Shown here piece after piece: positions 17,564-26,436 of a stretch of DNA of 42,289 nt. The DNA lies in contig JAFZDU010000052.1 of the NCBI GenBank assembly GCA_017561025.1, positions 1 through 42,289 on the forward strand. The letters are read 5' to 3'. The notes under the pieces are model-generated. The model made no database searches, was not told where the DNA came from, and worked only from the letters and a program-made list of their open reading frames with translations. Positions within the stretch are counted from its first letter, which is position 1, and each line of letters begins with the position of its first letter. The position numbers and the translations under genes are program-made. Source of the stretch: Bacteroidales bacterium (GTDB lineage: Bacteria; Bacteroidota; Bacteroidia; Bacteroidales; F082).

Positions 17564-17640
17564 GTTATAATATCAAATACCATATTAAAACAAATTGAAT
17601 TATTTTTTAATAAAAATGTCGAATATATCGAATGGTTTTG

Positions 17641-17648
17641 TAAATTTG
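17641..17648 (+). promoter_or_regulatory. -7 element of PpiD-like gene promoter
   Basis: TAAATTTG, 58 bases before the ATG, in the 142-base gap that follows the CorC gene. No clear -33 TTG is seen. Confidence 0.6.
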
Positions 17649-17705
17649 CAACCTTATTAAATAAAGTAGAAAAAGAATTAATAAATTAAATAATATCATA
17701 GAATT

Positions 17706-19811
17706 ATGGCAGCAATTGGAAACATTAGAAAACATTACGGACTGTTAGTAGTCATCGTAGGTCTTGCACTTTTGGCATTCGTATTGGGTGACCTCCTTAA
17801 GAGCACTAACAGCAGAAGAACAACAAACGTAGCAACTGTAGGTAATGAAAAAATCACTTATCAAGATTATAGCAACAGAGTTAATATGAATCTTGAGAAT
17901 GCTAAAGCTAACAACGGCGGTTCTATTACTACAGAACAAAACTACAGCATTCATGCCAATACATTAGAACAAATGGTTAAAGAAATCATCATGAATAACG
18001 AATACAAAGATCTCGGTATTGCAGTTTCAGGTGATGAATTATTCGATCAATTCTTAGGTGAAACACCTAACCAATATGTTGTTCAAAGCTTCACAAACGC
18101 TGAAGGCAAATTCGATAGACAACTCATCGAAACTTACCTCACACAGTTCCAAACTCTTTCACCAGAAATGAAAGCTAACTGGATTAACTTTGAACAAGCT
18201 ATCAAAGAAGACAGATTAAACACAAAATTCGAAAACCTCATCAAGAAAGGTTTCTACCTTCCAGCAAAATTAGCAGCTCGTTACTATTCAGACAAAAACG
18301 ATAAAGTTTCTGCTGAAGTTTACGCAGTACGTTATAACACAGTCGACAACGAATCAGTAGTAGTTGAAGCAGCTGACAACAAAGCTTTCTACAACGAAAA
18401 CAAAAACAAATATCAAACAGACGCAACACGCGCTATCGACTACATCATCTTCGAAATCAAGCCTTCACAAGCTGACATCGATTTCTCAAGAAACTATGTT
18501 AACGAACTCAAAAACGATTTCGCTGAAATTGAAAACGCAGCTAACTTCGTAAACGCTAACTCAGAAATCGCTTACGACAGCACATGGAAATCAAGAAAAG
18601 ACGTTCCTGCTGAAATCGAAAGCGCTATCTTCGCAGAAAATAGCGTAGGTTCAGTATTCGGACCATACGAAAGCAACGGTTACTACAACGTAGCTAAAGT
18701 TTTAGACATGCAAAACCGTTCAGACTCTTTGATGGCTTCACATATCTTAGTAGCATACAATGGCGCATTACGCAGCGCAGCAACACGCACTAAAGAAGAC
18801 GCTCAAGCTCTCGCTGACAGCCTCTTGAAAGTTATCAAGAAAGACAGTTCAAAAATCGAAACTCTCGCTAAAGATTTCTCAGACGATCCAAGCGCACAAA
18901 CAAATAACGGCGACCTCGGCTGGTTCACAGACGGTATGATGGTTTACACATTCAACGAATTCGTACAAAACAATAAAGTCGGTACAGTTGGTATGGTTGA
19001 AACTCCATTCGGTTACCACATTATTAAAGTTACAGACCGCACAGAAGCTACTCCAAAAGCTCGCATCGCTGTCGTAGCTCACGAAATCACAGCAAGCACA
19101 GCAACAGAACAAAGCATCTTCACAGAAGCTAACAGATTCGTTACTGAAAACACAACAGCTGAAGAATTCAACGCTGCAATCGAAGAACAAGGCCTCAACA
19201 AACGTACATATCCAACATTAAGAACAAACACTAACTACATCACAGGCATCAGCAACCCACGTCAAATCGTTCGCTGGGCATTCGATGAAAACACTAAAGT
19301 TGGTGACATGTCAACAATCTTCAGCCTCGACAACATGTACGTTGTAGCAGTTCTTACAAAAGCTATCCCAGAAGGTATCGCTCCAATGGAAGAAATCGCA
19401 GAACGTTATTCATACCTCATCAAGAAAGAAAAGATTGGTGCTATGTTATCAGAACAAGCTAAAGCTTACGGCACAGACTACCAAAAAATGATCGACAACA
19501 TGAAAGGTGAAAAGTCAACAGTTGACGTAACATTTGAAGGTCGTGGCTTCGGCAACTTCGGAGTTGAAGATAAAGTCATCGGTACAGTTATGGGAATGAA
19601 CGTTGGCGAAACATCAGAACCAATCGTTGGTGGCAATGGCCTCTATGTTGTTAAAGTTACTAAAGAAACTCCAGCAACTGCAACAACAGACTATAGCAAC
19701 ATCGTAAAAGAACAACGCTCAAAATTCGTTAACCAAGTCATTAACAATGCTGCTTACTCAGCACTTAAAGACAACGTTAAAATCGAAGACAACAGCATCT
19801 TATTCTATTAA
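17706..19811 (+). CDS. Membrane-anchored peptidylprolyl isomerase (PpiD/SurA-like)
   Basis: A periplasmic chaperone-foldase of 701 residues that probably helps exported outer-membrane proteins fold. A single N-terminal membrane anchor (about 11-31, YGLLVVIVGLALLAFVLGDLL) is followed by a SurA_N-type chaperone region (about 40-330) containing TYQDYSNRVNMNLENAK. A parvulin (PPIC) domain spans about 340-445, from ASHILVAYNG through DFSDDPSAQTNNGDLGWF to ETPFGYHIIKV. The remaining 250 residues contain a degenerate second parvulin-like repeat. This matches PpiD layout. It has its own promoter and terminator, downstream of envelope genes it may serve. Confidence 0.9.
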   Translation: MAAIGNIRKHYGLLVVIVGLALLAFVLGDLLKSTNSRRTTNVATVGNEKITYQDYSNRVNMNLENAKANNGGSITTEQNYSIHANTLEQMVKEIIMNNEYKDLGIAVSGDELFDQFLGETPNQYVVQSFTNAEGKFDRQLIETYLTQFQTLSPEMKANWINFEQAIKEDRLNTKFENLIKKGFYLPAKLAARYYSDKNDKVSAEVYAVRYNTVDNESVVVEAADNKAFYNENKNKYQTDATRAIDYIIFEIKPSQADIDFSRNYVNELKNDFAEIENAANFVNANSEIAYDSTWKSRKDVPAEIESAIFAENSVGSVFGPYESNGYYNVAKVLDMQNRSDSLMASHILVAYNGALRSAATRTKEDAQALADSLLKVIKKDSSKIETLAKDFSDDPSAQTNNGDLGWFTDGMMVYTFNEFVQNNKVGTVGMVETPFGYHIIKVTDRTEATPKARIAVVAHEITASTATEQSIFTEANRFVTENTTAEEFNAAIEEQGLNKRTYPTLRTNTNYITGISNPRQIVRWAFDENTKVGDMSTIFSLDNMYVVAVLTKAIPEGIAPMEEIAERYSYLIKKEKIGAMLSEQAKAYGTDYQKMIDNMKGEKSTVDVTFEGRGFGNFGVEDKVIGTVMGMNVGETSEPIVGGNGLYVVKVTKETPATATTDYSNIVKEQRSKFVNQVINNAAYSALKDNVKIEDNSILFY

Positions 19812-19832
19812 GATTCTGAAAATATAAAATGG

Positions 19833-19862
19833 AAAAGACAGCTCTAGGGCTGTCTTTTTTTT
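19833..19862 (+). terminator. Terminator after PpiD-like gene
   Basis: AAAAGACAGC (19833-19842) pairs with GCTGTCTTTT (19849-19858) around TCTAGG, with a continuing T-run. Confidence 0.93.
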
Positions 19863-19950
19863 ATAATAGCTTTTTATATTTAGATTTAATACATCTAACA
19901 AACATTACAGTTTGATTTCCAAAAATTTCCCCATTTTTTTACAAAAAACA

Positions 19951-19982
19951 TTGTTTTCATTAAACAAAAAACAATATCTTTA
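19951..19982 (+). promoter_or_regulatory. Weak promoter of small lipoprotein gene
   Basis: TTG (19951-19953) and TATCTTTA (19975-19982) are 21 bases apart. The -7 box misses the final G of TAnnTTTG. Confidence 0.4.
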
Positions 19983-20015
19983 CGGGGTTAAAATAAATCA
20001 ATCAAAAAAAATATC

Positions 20016-20462
20016 ATGAAAAGAAAATTATTGCTATTGTTACCTGTCGCAATGCTATTCTTGTCAATGACATCATGCGATGAAGAAATCGACAGAGTAT
20101 TCCATCCTGTCATTAGCATTTGTAATTATGATATAGGTATTTATGACAGCCTGTTCGTTGAATACAATGATATATATACAGATAGCACATATACGAAAGT
20201 CCTGGAACATGACGAATACTATAATATTTGGCTGCCTTTTTATCACGGATACATAACACAAAAATTCCCACCAGAAGAACATCTCACAGCAGCATTAGAG
20301 AATATCACCATATATAGATATAAAGACAATACGATTCAATATTTGCCTAAAGAAGAATATGACGAAGCTGAAGAAGATTTCATGTTAGGTAAAGACGTAT
20401 TCTTTGATGAACATACAGTATTTTATACATTACTTGTAACAGAATCTATGTTTGAAGAATAA
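20016..20462 (+). CDS. Small lipoprotein of unknown function
   Basis: A 148-residue protein with a signal peptide and lipobox ending MTSC (Cys21), so it is probably lipid-anchored. The mature part is rich in acidic and tyrosine residues (YNDIYTDSTYTKVLEHDEYYNIW, in part) and has no domain I recognise. A Cys-Asp-Glu-Glu start after the lipobox, with acidic residues following, resembles the Bacteroidetes surface-export signal of lipoproteins, so exposure on the cell surface is possible. It is monocistronic, between two terminators, and converges on galE. Confidence 0.75.
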   Translation: MKRKLLLLLPVAMLFLSMTSCDEEIDRVFHPVISICNYDIGIYDSLFVEYNDIYTDSTYTKVLEHDEYYNIWLPFYHGYITQKFPPEEHLTAALENITIYRYKDNTIQYLPKEEYDEAEEDFMLGKDVFFDEHTVFYTLLVTESMFEE

Positions 20463-20483
20463 AAGCATTGTAATAGACAATAA

Positions 20484-20543
20484 AAAAGGCTAAAGTCTAA
20501 TTCGAATCATTAAACTTTAGCCTTTTATCTTTAACCTTTAGTC
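20484..20543. terminator. Bidirectional terminator built from heptamer words
   Basis: AAAAGGCTAAAGT (20484-20496) pairs with ACTTTAGCCTTTT (20514-20526), with A- and T-runs on both sides. It can serve both the lipoprotein gene and galE. The same stretch divides exactly into seven-base words from 20488: GGCTAAA, GTCTAAT, TCGAATC, ATTAAAC, TTTAGCC, TTTTATC, TTTAACC, TTTAGTC. Confidence 0.8.
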
Positions 20544-21566
20544 TTAACTTCTATAAGCTTGTTCCCATTTCCAGGCTGATGCAGTCATCTCGTCTAAAGT
20601 ACGTTCAGCCTTCCAGCCTAATTCCTTGTTAGAGAATGTTGGGTCGGCCCATACCTTCTCGATATCGCCGGCTCTTCTTCCTACTATCTCATAATTCAAT
20701 TTAAGGCCCGACACTTTTTCGAATGACTTTATAACTTCCAATACAGAATAACCAGTTCCTGTTCCGAGGTTGAATATCTCAAAAGTCTTCTTCATCTTTT
20801 CGTTCAACATTCTTTCTACTGCTATCACGTGAGCTTTTGCCAAGTCCATGATATGGATGTAGTCGCGTATCGCAGTGCCGTCGGGAGTTGGATAGTCGCT
20901 GCCATACACTTTGAGGCAATCTCTTATTCCGTAGCCAGTCTGTGTGATATAAGGCATGAGGTTGTTAGGCACACCGAGAGGCAGCTCGCCAATAAGAGCG
21001 CTATCGTGAGCTCCAACAGGATTGAAATATCTAAGAGCTATAGCATTCAAGCCTTTGAATGCAGATATTGTCTCGCTTATTATCTCTTCTGCAATCTGCT
21101 TGGTATTTCCGTATGGGCTTTCTGCTTTCTTTATTGGAGCATTTTCTGACACAGGAAGATGTTCGGCATCAGGCTGACCGTAAACGGTGCATGAAGAAGA
21201 GAACACCAGATTAGGCACATTATATTTATGCATTGCCTCTAGGATGTTCATCAAAGAGTCGAGGTTGTTACGATAATATTTTATTGGCTGCTCTACTGAT
21301 TCGCCTACTGCTTTATGAGCGGCGAAGTGGATGATGCCTTTTATATCATTATGGCGAGAGAAGAAGTCATCGGTCAGCTTTTGATCTGCGAGGTCGAATG
21401 ATTCGAATTCAGGACGTATGCCTGTAATCTTCTCGATGGAATCCAATGTCTCGACTCGAGAGTTAAACAAAGCATCTACAATAATGACATCGAAGCCTTT
21501 CTGCTGCAGTTCCACTACTGTGTGTGAGCCGATATAACCTGTTCCACCTGTGACTAATATCTTCAT
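20544..21566 (-). CDS. galE: UDP-glucose 4-epimerase
   Basis: Interconverts UDP-glucose and UDP-galactose (in some members also the N-acetyl forms) with bound NAD. The 340-residue extended SDR has the Rossmann motif GGTGYIGSH (residues 7-15), the catalytic Tyr152-x-x-x-Lys156 in PYGNTK, and SSSCTVYG at 123-130, as in GalE. The length is typical. It lies 11 bases downstream of the DegT-type aminotransferase on the same strand, so both probably make nucleotide sugars for surface polysaccharide. No gal operon partners are nearby. Confidence 0.93.
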   Translation of the reverse strand: MKILVTGGTGYIGSHTVVELQQKGFDVIIVDALFNSRVETLDSIEKITGIRPEFESFDLADQKLTDDFFSRHNDIKGIIHFAAHKAVGESVEQPIKYYRNNLDSLMNILEAMHKYNVPNLVFSSSCTVYGQPDAEHLPVSENAPIKKAESPYGNTKQIAEEIISETISAFKGLNAIALRYFNPVGAHDSALIGELPLGVPNNLMPYITQTGYGIRDCLKVYGSDYPTPDGTAIRDYIHIMDLAKAHVIAVERMLNEKMKKTFEIFNLGTGTGYSVLEVIKSFEKVSGLKLNYEIVGRRAGDIEKVWADPTFSNKELGWKAERTLDEMTASAWKWEQAYRS

Positions 21567-21577
21567 CTTAATGTTTT

Positions 21578-22705
21578 TTAACCTATGAAATCTAAAATAG
21601 TTGATGTGACATATTCAAGTTGTTCTTCTGTGAATTCAGTATGCATTGGCAATGCTATCACATTTTCGCAGAGATATTCACTTATTGGGAAATCACCTTT
21701 TTTGTAACGAGGGTCTTGATAGGCCTTTTGTTCATGCAATGGAACAGGATAGTAGATAGCGCATGAGATTCCTTTTGACTGAAGATGTTCCATAAGTTTA
21801 GCGCGGTCGACACCATTAAGAACCATCACATATTGATGATATACGTGTGTTGTGAAATAAGATTTCTTTGGTGTTATTATCTTATCTGTCACTGAGAATG
21901 CCTTGTCGTAATAAGCGGCTGCTTCTTGACGAGCTTTGATATATTCGTCGAGATGTTTGAGTTTTATGTCGAGCACTGCAGCCTGTATTGTGTCGAGGCG
22001 TGAGTTGACGCCTACATAGTCGTGATAGTAACGCACCTTCATTCCGTGGTTTACCACTACTCGTATCTGCTCAGCGAGAGCATCGTCGTTAGTGAAGAGA
22101 GCGCCGCCGTCGCCATAGCATCCCAGATTTTTCGATGGGAAGAATGATGTACATCCGATTGTTCCTATTGTTCCGGCCTTCTTGACAGTGCCGTCGCTGA
22201 AGGTATAGTCGGCACCTATAGCCTGTGCGTTATCTTCAACAACATAAAGATTATGACGGCGTGCTATGTCCATAATAGCCTCCATATTGGCACATTGGCC
22301 GAAGATATGTACAGGAACAATGGCTTTTGTTTTAGAAGTGATTGCACGTTCTATAGCTTGAGGATCGATATTATATGAATCTTTTTCTATATCTACCAGT
22401 ACAGGTGTAAGACGCAACAAAGCAATCACTTCAGCTGTCGCAATGAAGGTAAAAGTCGTAGTGATAACCTCATCGCCAGGCTGAAGGTTAAGCGCCATCA
22501 TTGCAACTTGAAGCGCATCAGTGCCGTTAGCACATGGGATAACATGCTTTACGTCTAGATATTTTTGAAGGTTCTCTTGAAAACTTTTAACATGAGGCCC
22601 ATTGATGAATGAAGCCTTAGACAATATTTCCTGAATAGCAGAATCCACTTCAGGTTTTATCTTATTATATTGACCTACAAGGTCAACCATTGGTATGTTA
22701 TGCAT
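21578..22705 (-). CDS. DegT/DnrJ/EryC1-type sugar-nucleotide aminotransferase (WbpE-like)
   Basis: A PLP-dependent aminotransferase that converts a keto-sugar nucleotide to an amino sugar. The 375-residue product shows NGTDALQVAMMAL near residue 60, GDEVITTTFTFIATAE near 77-92, EDNAQAIGA with the cofactor aspartate near 158, and SFFPSKNLGCYGDGGAL with the Schiff-base Lys192. The FFPSKNLG form is close to WbpE/WlbC enzymes, which act on UDP-3-keto-GlcNAcA, but other sugar substrates are possible. It is first in a two-gene unit with galE. Confidence 0.88.
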   Translation of the reverse strand: MHNIPMVDLVGQYNKIKPEVDSAIQEILSKASFINGPHVKSFQENLQKYLDVKHVIPCANGTDALQVAMMALNLQPGDEVITTTFTFIATAEVIALLRLTPVLVDIEKDSYNIDPQAIERAITSKTKAIVPVHIFGQCANMEAIMDIARRHNLYVVEDNAQAIGADYTFSDGTVKKAGTIGTIGCTSFFPSKNLGCYGDGGALFTNDDALAEQIRVVVNHGMKVRYYHDYVGVNSRLDTIQAAVLDIKLKHLDEYIKARQEAAAYYDKAFSVTDKIITPKKSYFTTHVYHQYVMVLNGVDRAKLMEHLQSKGISCAIYYPVPLHEQKAYQDPRYKKGDFPISEYLCENVIALPMHTEFTEEQLEYVTSTILDFIG

Positions 22706-22719
22706 AATTAATATTTTTG

Positions 22720-22727
22720 CAAATATA
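22720..22727 (-). promoter_or_regulatory. -7 element of aminotransferase-galE promoter
   Basis: TATATTTG on the minus strand, 14 bases before the aminotransferase ATG. The leader would be very short. Confidence 0.6.
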
Positions 22728-22874
22728 AAAAAATTCTATAGTACCTATTAATATTAAGTAAAAAAAGTATGCCTGCATATTAGTCTAAAAGTCAATAAGT
22801 GAGCCTTATTTTTAGTCATTTTTTTACAATAACAAAGCATGTAAAAAAAAGTTTAAAGTTTTTTCTCAAAGGTC

Positions 22875-22905
22875 TTGCGTAATTCAAAAAAAAATCGTTA
22901 CTTTG
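22875..22905 (+). promoter_or_regulatory. Promoter of rpmB
   Basis: TTG (22875-22877) and TTACTTTG (22898-22905) are 20 bases apart. The -7 box deviates from TAnnTTTG at its second base. The TTG is in frame with rpmB but is better explained as the -33 element. Confidence 0.6.
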
Positions 22906-22952
22906 CACCTCAATTTTTAGGGGAAAATTATAACTATAAAATATTAAGAGTC

Positions 22953-23195
22953 ATGTCAAAAGTTTGTCAAATCACAGGTAAAAAAGTCATTACCGGTAAT
23001 AATGTTTCTCACTCAAACAGAAAGACAAAGAGAACATTCGCACCTAACTTACAAATTAAACGTTTCTACGTTCCAGAATGGGATGAATGGGTAGTATTGA
23101 AAGTTTCAGCAGCCGGTTTACGCACTATCAACAAAAAAGGTATTTACCAAGCTCTTATGGACGCTTCAATGGAAGGTCACTTAAATCGTTGGTAA
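22953..23195 (+). CDS. rpmB: 50S ribosomal protein L28
   Basis: An 80-residue large-subunit ribosomal protein. It begins [20 protein letters not shown] and has [14 protein letters not shown], both diagnostic of L28. The ATG at 22953 matches the family start, and the upstream in-frame extension from TTG at 22875 lies in the promoter. A terminator follows 19 bases after the stop, so the gene is monocistronic here. In many Bacteroidetes rpmG (L33) follows rpmB; it does not do so here. Confidence 0.96.
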   Translation: MSKVCQITGKKVITGNNVSHSNRKTKRTFAPNLQIKRFYVPEWDEWVVLKVSAAGLRTINKKGIYQALMDASMEGHLNRW

Positions 23196-23213
23196 TAATT
23201 TAAAAAACACCAT

Positions 23214-23248
23214 AAAAAAAAGTCGTCTTTTTTGACGACTTTTTTTTT
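23214..23248 (+). terminator. Terminator of rpmB
   Basis: AGTCGTC (23221-23227) and GACGACT (23234-23240) form the stem, extended by A/T pairs from 23214, and a run of T residues follows. The A-run on the other side would allow it to act on both strands. Confidence 0.93.
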
Positions 23249-23348
23249 AGAACCACTGACCTTTTTTTTGAAAACCGCCAAAAAGCTTTCGACTCTATAA
23301 TAATATTTCCCAAAAAAGATAGTTATTCTATAACACATTATTATATTG

Positions 23349-25871
23349 ATGAGACTTAGATATACATTACTAATATTGATGATGCTGCCATTGATACTCT
23401 TCGGACAAAAGAAAGAGGAAGGGCTGATATATGGCAAAATCACTGATGACAATGGCAATGTCGTTGAACTCGTCAATATAGCAGTAATGGGAACATCATA
23501 CGGAACCTCATCAAATGCGAGAGGCCAATACGAATTATCCCTGCCTATCGACACTGACCTGGAAGTAGTATTTTCATTTATCGGATATAAGCAGGAGACA
23601 AGAAACATAAGACTAAGCAAAGGCGAAGAACGCAAGATAGACGTCACTATGGAGTTCATGTCAACTACATTGCCTGACGCCATCATTTCCGACCGACAAA
23701 TCAACTCTGCTACCATCACACGTCTCGACGCACGCGAGATAACATTCGTTCCTAGCAGCGGAGCAGGCGGCGTGGAAGACCTCGTCAAGACTCTGCCAGG
23801 CGTCTCTTCAACAAACGAACTCAGCTCTCAATACAACGTACGTGGAGGCAACTTCGACGAGAACCTTACTTATATCAACGGGATAGAAATATACAAGCCT
23901 TTCCTTGTAGGGTCAGGACAGCAGGAAGGCATGAGCGTCATCAACCCTCGTCTCGTTTCCAATATCGACTTCTCAGCTGGCGGTTTCTCTGCCGAATACG
24001 GCGACAAGCTATCATCAGCTCTCGACATCACATATAAGAGACCTCTGCTCAACGAAGCATCTCTCACCATGAGTTTCCTCGGCCTGGAAGCACATGCCGA
24101 AGGAACCACAATTCATCATAAGCTCTCTTACCTCGTAGGCGCTCGTTATAAGAACAACAAATACATACTCGGAAATATGGAGACCAAAGGCGTCTATCAG
24201 CCTAACTTCACCGACGTACAAGGCATACTGTCGTATAATGCCACTTCTAAACTGGAATTATCAGCCTTCGGTTATTACTCGAGAAACTCTTACTCCATGA
24301 TACCTGACACTCGTGAGACCGACTTCGGCAACATACAGCAGTCGCACCGCCTGACAATATATTTCGACGGCAAGGAATCAAGCAATTACAACACCGGACT
24401 AGGTGCCTTTACTATCAACTATAGCCCTAACGAAGACCTTAACCTTAAGCTCATCGCTTCTACATATTCTGCAGTGGAAGCAGAGAACTACGACATAATG
24501 GGACAATATTGGATCGGATTGCTTGAGACAAACCCTGGCAGCGAGCAAAGCGGCAATGTCATCTCAAACCAAGGTGTGGGAACTTATATAGAACACGCAC
24601 GCAACAACTTCTATTCACAGGTATTCAACATAGACCACAAAGGCGCTTACAAGAACGACTTGTACACCATAAAATGGGGCGCTCGCTATCAACATCAATA
24701 TTTTGACGACTTCATCAACGAATGGGAGATGATAGACTCTGCAGGATACAGCCTTCCGCATCCTCTCGATTCAATAGGCAGCCCCAACCCTCCTCATAAC
24801 ATGCTTGAAGTAAAGCATCTTTCAAAAGGACATAATGAATTACAGATAAACAACATCGACGGATATGTTCATAACGAATGGACTATCAACACCAAAAATG
24901 CCGATGTCATGACATTAGCATTAGGAATCCGTGCCAACTATTGGGGATATAATGGAGAAGTCAATATCAGCCCTCGTGCAGGCGTCACCTACAAGCCTAA
25001 CTGGAGCAAGGATATGCTTTTCAGATTGTCGGGAGGAGTTTATGTGCAGCCTCCATTCTACCGCGAGCTGCGTATGTTCGATGGCAGCCTCGTAAGTCCT
25101 GAAGACGCCACTACACAAAAGTCATATCAAGCGGTATTTACTCACAAATATAACTTCATGGCTTGGAACAGACCTTTCGTTCTTACCTCTGAGCTTTATT
25201 ACAAATATCTGAAAGACATCATCCCTTACGAAGTAGATAATATCAGAATAAGATATTTCGCTGACCAAAAGGCCACAGGATACGCCACAGGACTCGACGT
25301 CCGCATCAACGGCGAATTCGTAAAAGGCATAGAGAGCTGGGCAAGTCTCTCTATTATGAAATCTGCAGAAAACATAAAATACTACATCTCTCCTAGCGGT
25401 TCAATATTATCACAGACCGATGTCAACAACGGCGCTGAATACGTATGCGACACCATCATTAAAGGCATACCACGTCCATCCGACCAAAGACTCAATATGT
25501 CTATTTTCTTCCAAGACTATCTGCCATACATACCGTCTTTCAAAGTAAACCTAAAACTCGTATTCGGAACAGGAATGCCGTTCGGATCGCCATATAGCGA
25601 ACGCTATCAGCATAAGATGAGGATGTCGCAATACAGAAGAGTAGATATCGGATTCAGAAAGCAACTTATCGGTGAGACATCAAGTTTCAAGAAAAACAAT
25701 CCTTTAAGTCATGTGAGAAATTGTTGGCTCACTCTTGAGATATTCAACCTTTTAGGAATTAACAACGTAAGTTCGTATATGTGGGTTACAGACGTATATA
25801 ACATACAATACGCTGTTCCTAACTATCTCACTCCGCGACAAATCAACCTTAAGCTCGTTGCAGAGTTTTAA
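23349..25871 (+). CDS. TonB-dependent receptor with carboxypeptidase-regulatory-like domain
   Basis: A TonB-driven outer-membrane transporter of 840 residues. A signal peptide (about 1-19, ending LFGQ) is followed by a carboxypeptidase-regulatory-like beta-sandwich (about 25-105, GKITDDNGNVVELVNIAV...SFIGYKQE). Next comes a plug domain with VEDLVKTLPGVSSTNELSSQ and YNVRGGNFDENLTYINGIE, then a 22-strand barrel type region to the terminal phenylalanine (LKLVAEF). There is no SusD-like lipoprotein beside it, so it is probably not a glycan-uptake SusC; the ligand is unknown. The start is ATG at 23349; a TTG immediately before it is in frame. No good promoter element is visible upstream. Confidence 0.9.
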   Translation: MRLRYTLLILMMLPLILFGQKKEEGLIYGKITDDNGNVVELVNIAVMGTSYGTSSNARGQYELSLPIDTDLEVVFSFIGYKQETRNIRLSKGEERKIDVTMEFMSTTLPDAIISDRQINSATITRLDAREITFVPSSGAGGVEDLVKTLPGVSSTNELSSQYNVRGGNFDENLTYINGIEIYKPFLVGSGQQEGMSVINPRLVSNIDFSAGGFSAEYGDKLSSALDITYKRPLLNEASLTMSFLGLEAHAEGTTIHHKLSYLVGARYKNNKYILGNMETKGVYQPNFTDVQGILSYNATSKLELSAFGYYSRNSYSMIPDTRETDFGNIQQSHRLTIYFDGKESSNYNTGLGAFTINYSPNEDLNLKLIASTYSAVEAENYDIMGQYWIGLLETNPGSEQSGNVISNQGVGTYIEHARNNFYSQVFNIDHKGAYKNDLYTIKWGARYQHQYFDDFINEWEMIDSAGYSLPHPLDSIGSPNPPHNMLEVKHLSKGHNELQINNIDGYVHNEWTINTKNADVMTLALGIRANYWGYNGEVNISPRAGVTYKPNWSKDMLFRLSGGVYVQPPFYRELRMFDGSLVSPEDATTQKSYQAVFTHKYNFMAWNRPFVLTSELYYKYLKDIIPYEVDNIRIRYFADQKATGYATGLDVRINGEFVKGIESWASLSIMKSAENIKYYISPSGSILSQTDVNNGAEYVCDTIIKGIPRPSDQRLNMSIFFQDYLPYIPSFKVNLKLVFGTGMPFGSPYSERYQHKMRMSQYRRVDIGFRKQLIGETSSFKKNNPLSHVRNCWLTLEIFNLLGINNVSSYMWVTDVYNIQYAVPNYLTPRQINLKLVAEF

Positions 25872-25880
25872 GAAATTCCA

Positions 25881-26300
25881 TTAAATAGCAGGCTTTTTAA
25901 AGACAAAGTTCGTAAGTCGGCATGTTGACACCACGTCTCCGTCTTCATTCTTAACATCAATATTCCAGACATGCGTCTGTCGTCCTTTGTGTATTATAGT
26001 CGCCGTGGCATATACATAAGTCCCGACCTTGGCAGCTTTGACATGGTTTGCGCTCAGCTGCATACCTCTGATAACATATTCTTCCATATCGACATAACAA
26101 GCAGAGCCCACTCCGCCTATACTCTCTGCAAATGCCATACTAGCACCTCCGTGCAACATGCCGTAAGGCTGCGTCAACTCCTTCTTCACGAACATACGAG
26201 CATAAACATAACCTTCTCTAACATCAAGATATTCTATACCGAGAGTCTCCATCATGGTTCCCTCGTTGAGATCATTCATCTTTTTTACTATGTCTTCCAT
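25881..26300 (-). CDS. Hotdog-fold acyl-CoA thioesterase (PaaI/MenI-like)
   Basis: A cytoplasmic thioesterase of 139 residues that cleaves a CoA ester. The hotdog motif YGMLHGGASMAFAESIGG carries His50-Gly-Gly and Glu59 in the helix, the usual active-site set of the PaaI/DHNA-CoA hydrolase group. The C-terminal GRQTHVWNIDVKNEDG...CRLTNFVF also fits. Bacteroidetes versions often act in menaquinone synthesis, but no men genes are nearby, so the substrate is uncertain. It converges on the TonB receptor with a 9-base gap and no terminator between. Confidence 0.87.
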   Translation of the reverse strand: MEDIVKKMNDLNEGTMMETLGIEYLDVREGYVYARMFVKKELTQPYGMLHGGASMAFAESIGGVGSACYVDMEEYVIRGMQLSANHVKAAKVGTYVYATATIIHKGRQTHVWNIDVKNEDGDVVSTCRLTNFVFKKPAI

Positions 26301-26340
26301 CTGTACTTAAATATATGTTTCCGTCGATATTTTAAGATGA

Positions 26341-26348
26341 CAAAGATA
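26341..26348 (-). promoter_or_regulatory. -7 element of thioesterase promoter
   Basis: TATCTTTG on the minus strand, 40 bases before the ATG. No -33 TTG is evident. Confidence 0.6.
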
Positions 26349-26436
26349 AGACATTTAAGTTAAGGTGACTTCTATTAATTCCACGTTAGAGAATATTTTT
26401 AGAATCGATGCAATAACTTTTTCGAGATTTATGAAC

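Noticed and set aside
22875..22952. 26-residue extension of L28
   Set aside because: L28 begins MSKVCQ in the family, and the upstream TTG is the likely -33 element.
23177..23788. 203-residue minus-strand ORF over rpmB terminator and TonB receptor start
   Set aside because: It lies antisense to a well-supported receptor, contains the rpmB terminator, and its product is low-complexity Ser/Lys-rich with no recognisable domain.
23349..25871. SusC-type glycan importer
   Set aside because: No SusD-like lipoprotein or glycoside hydrolase is adjacent, and the length (840) is shorter than typical SusC (about 1000).
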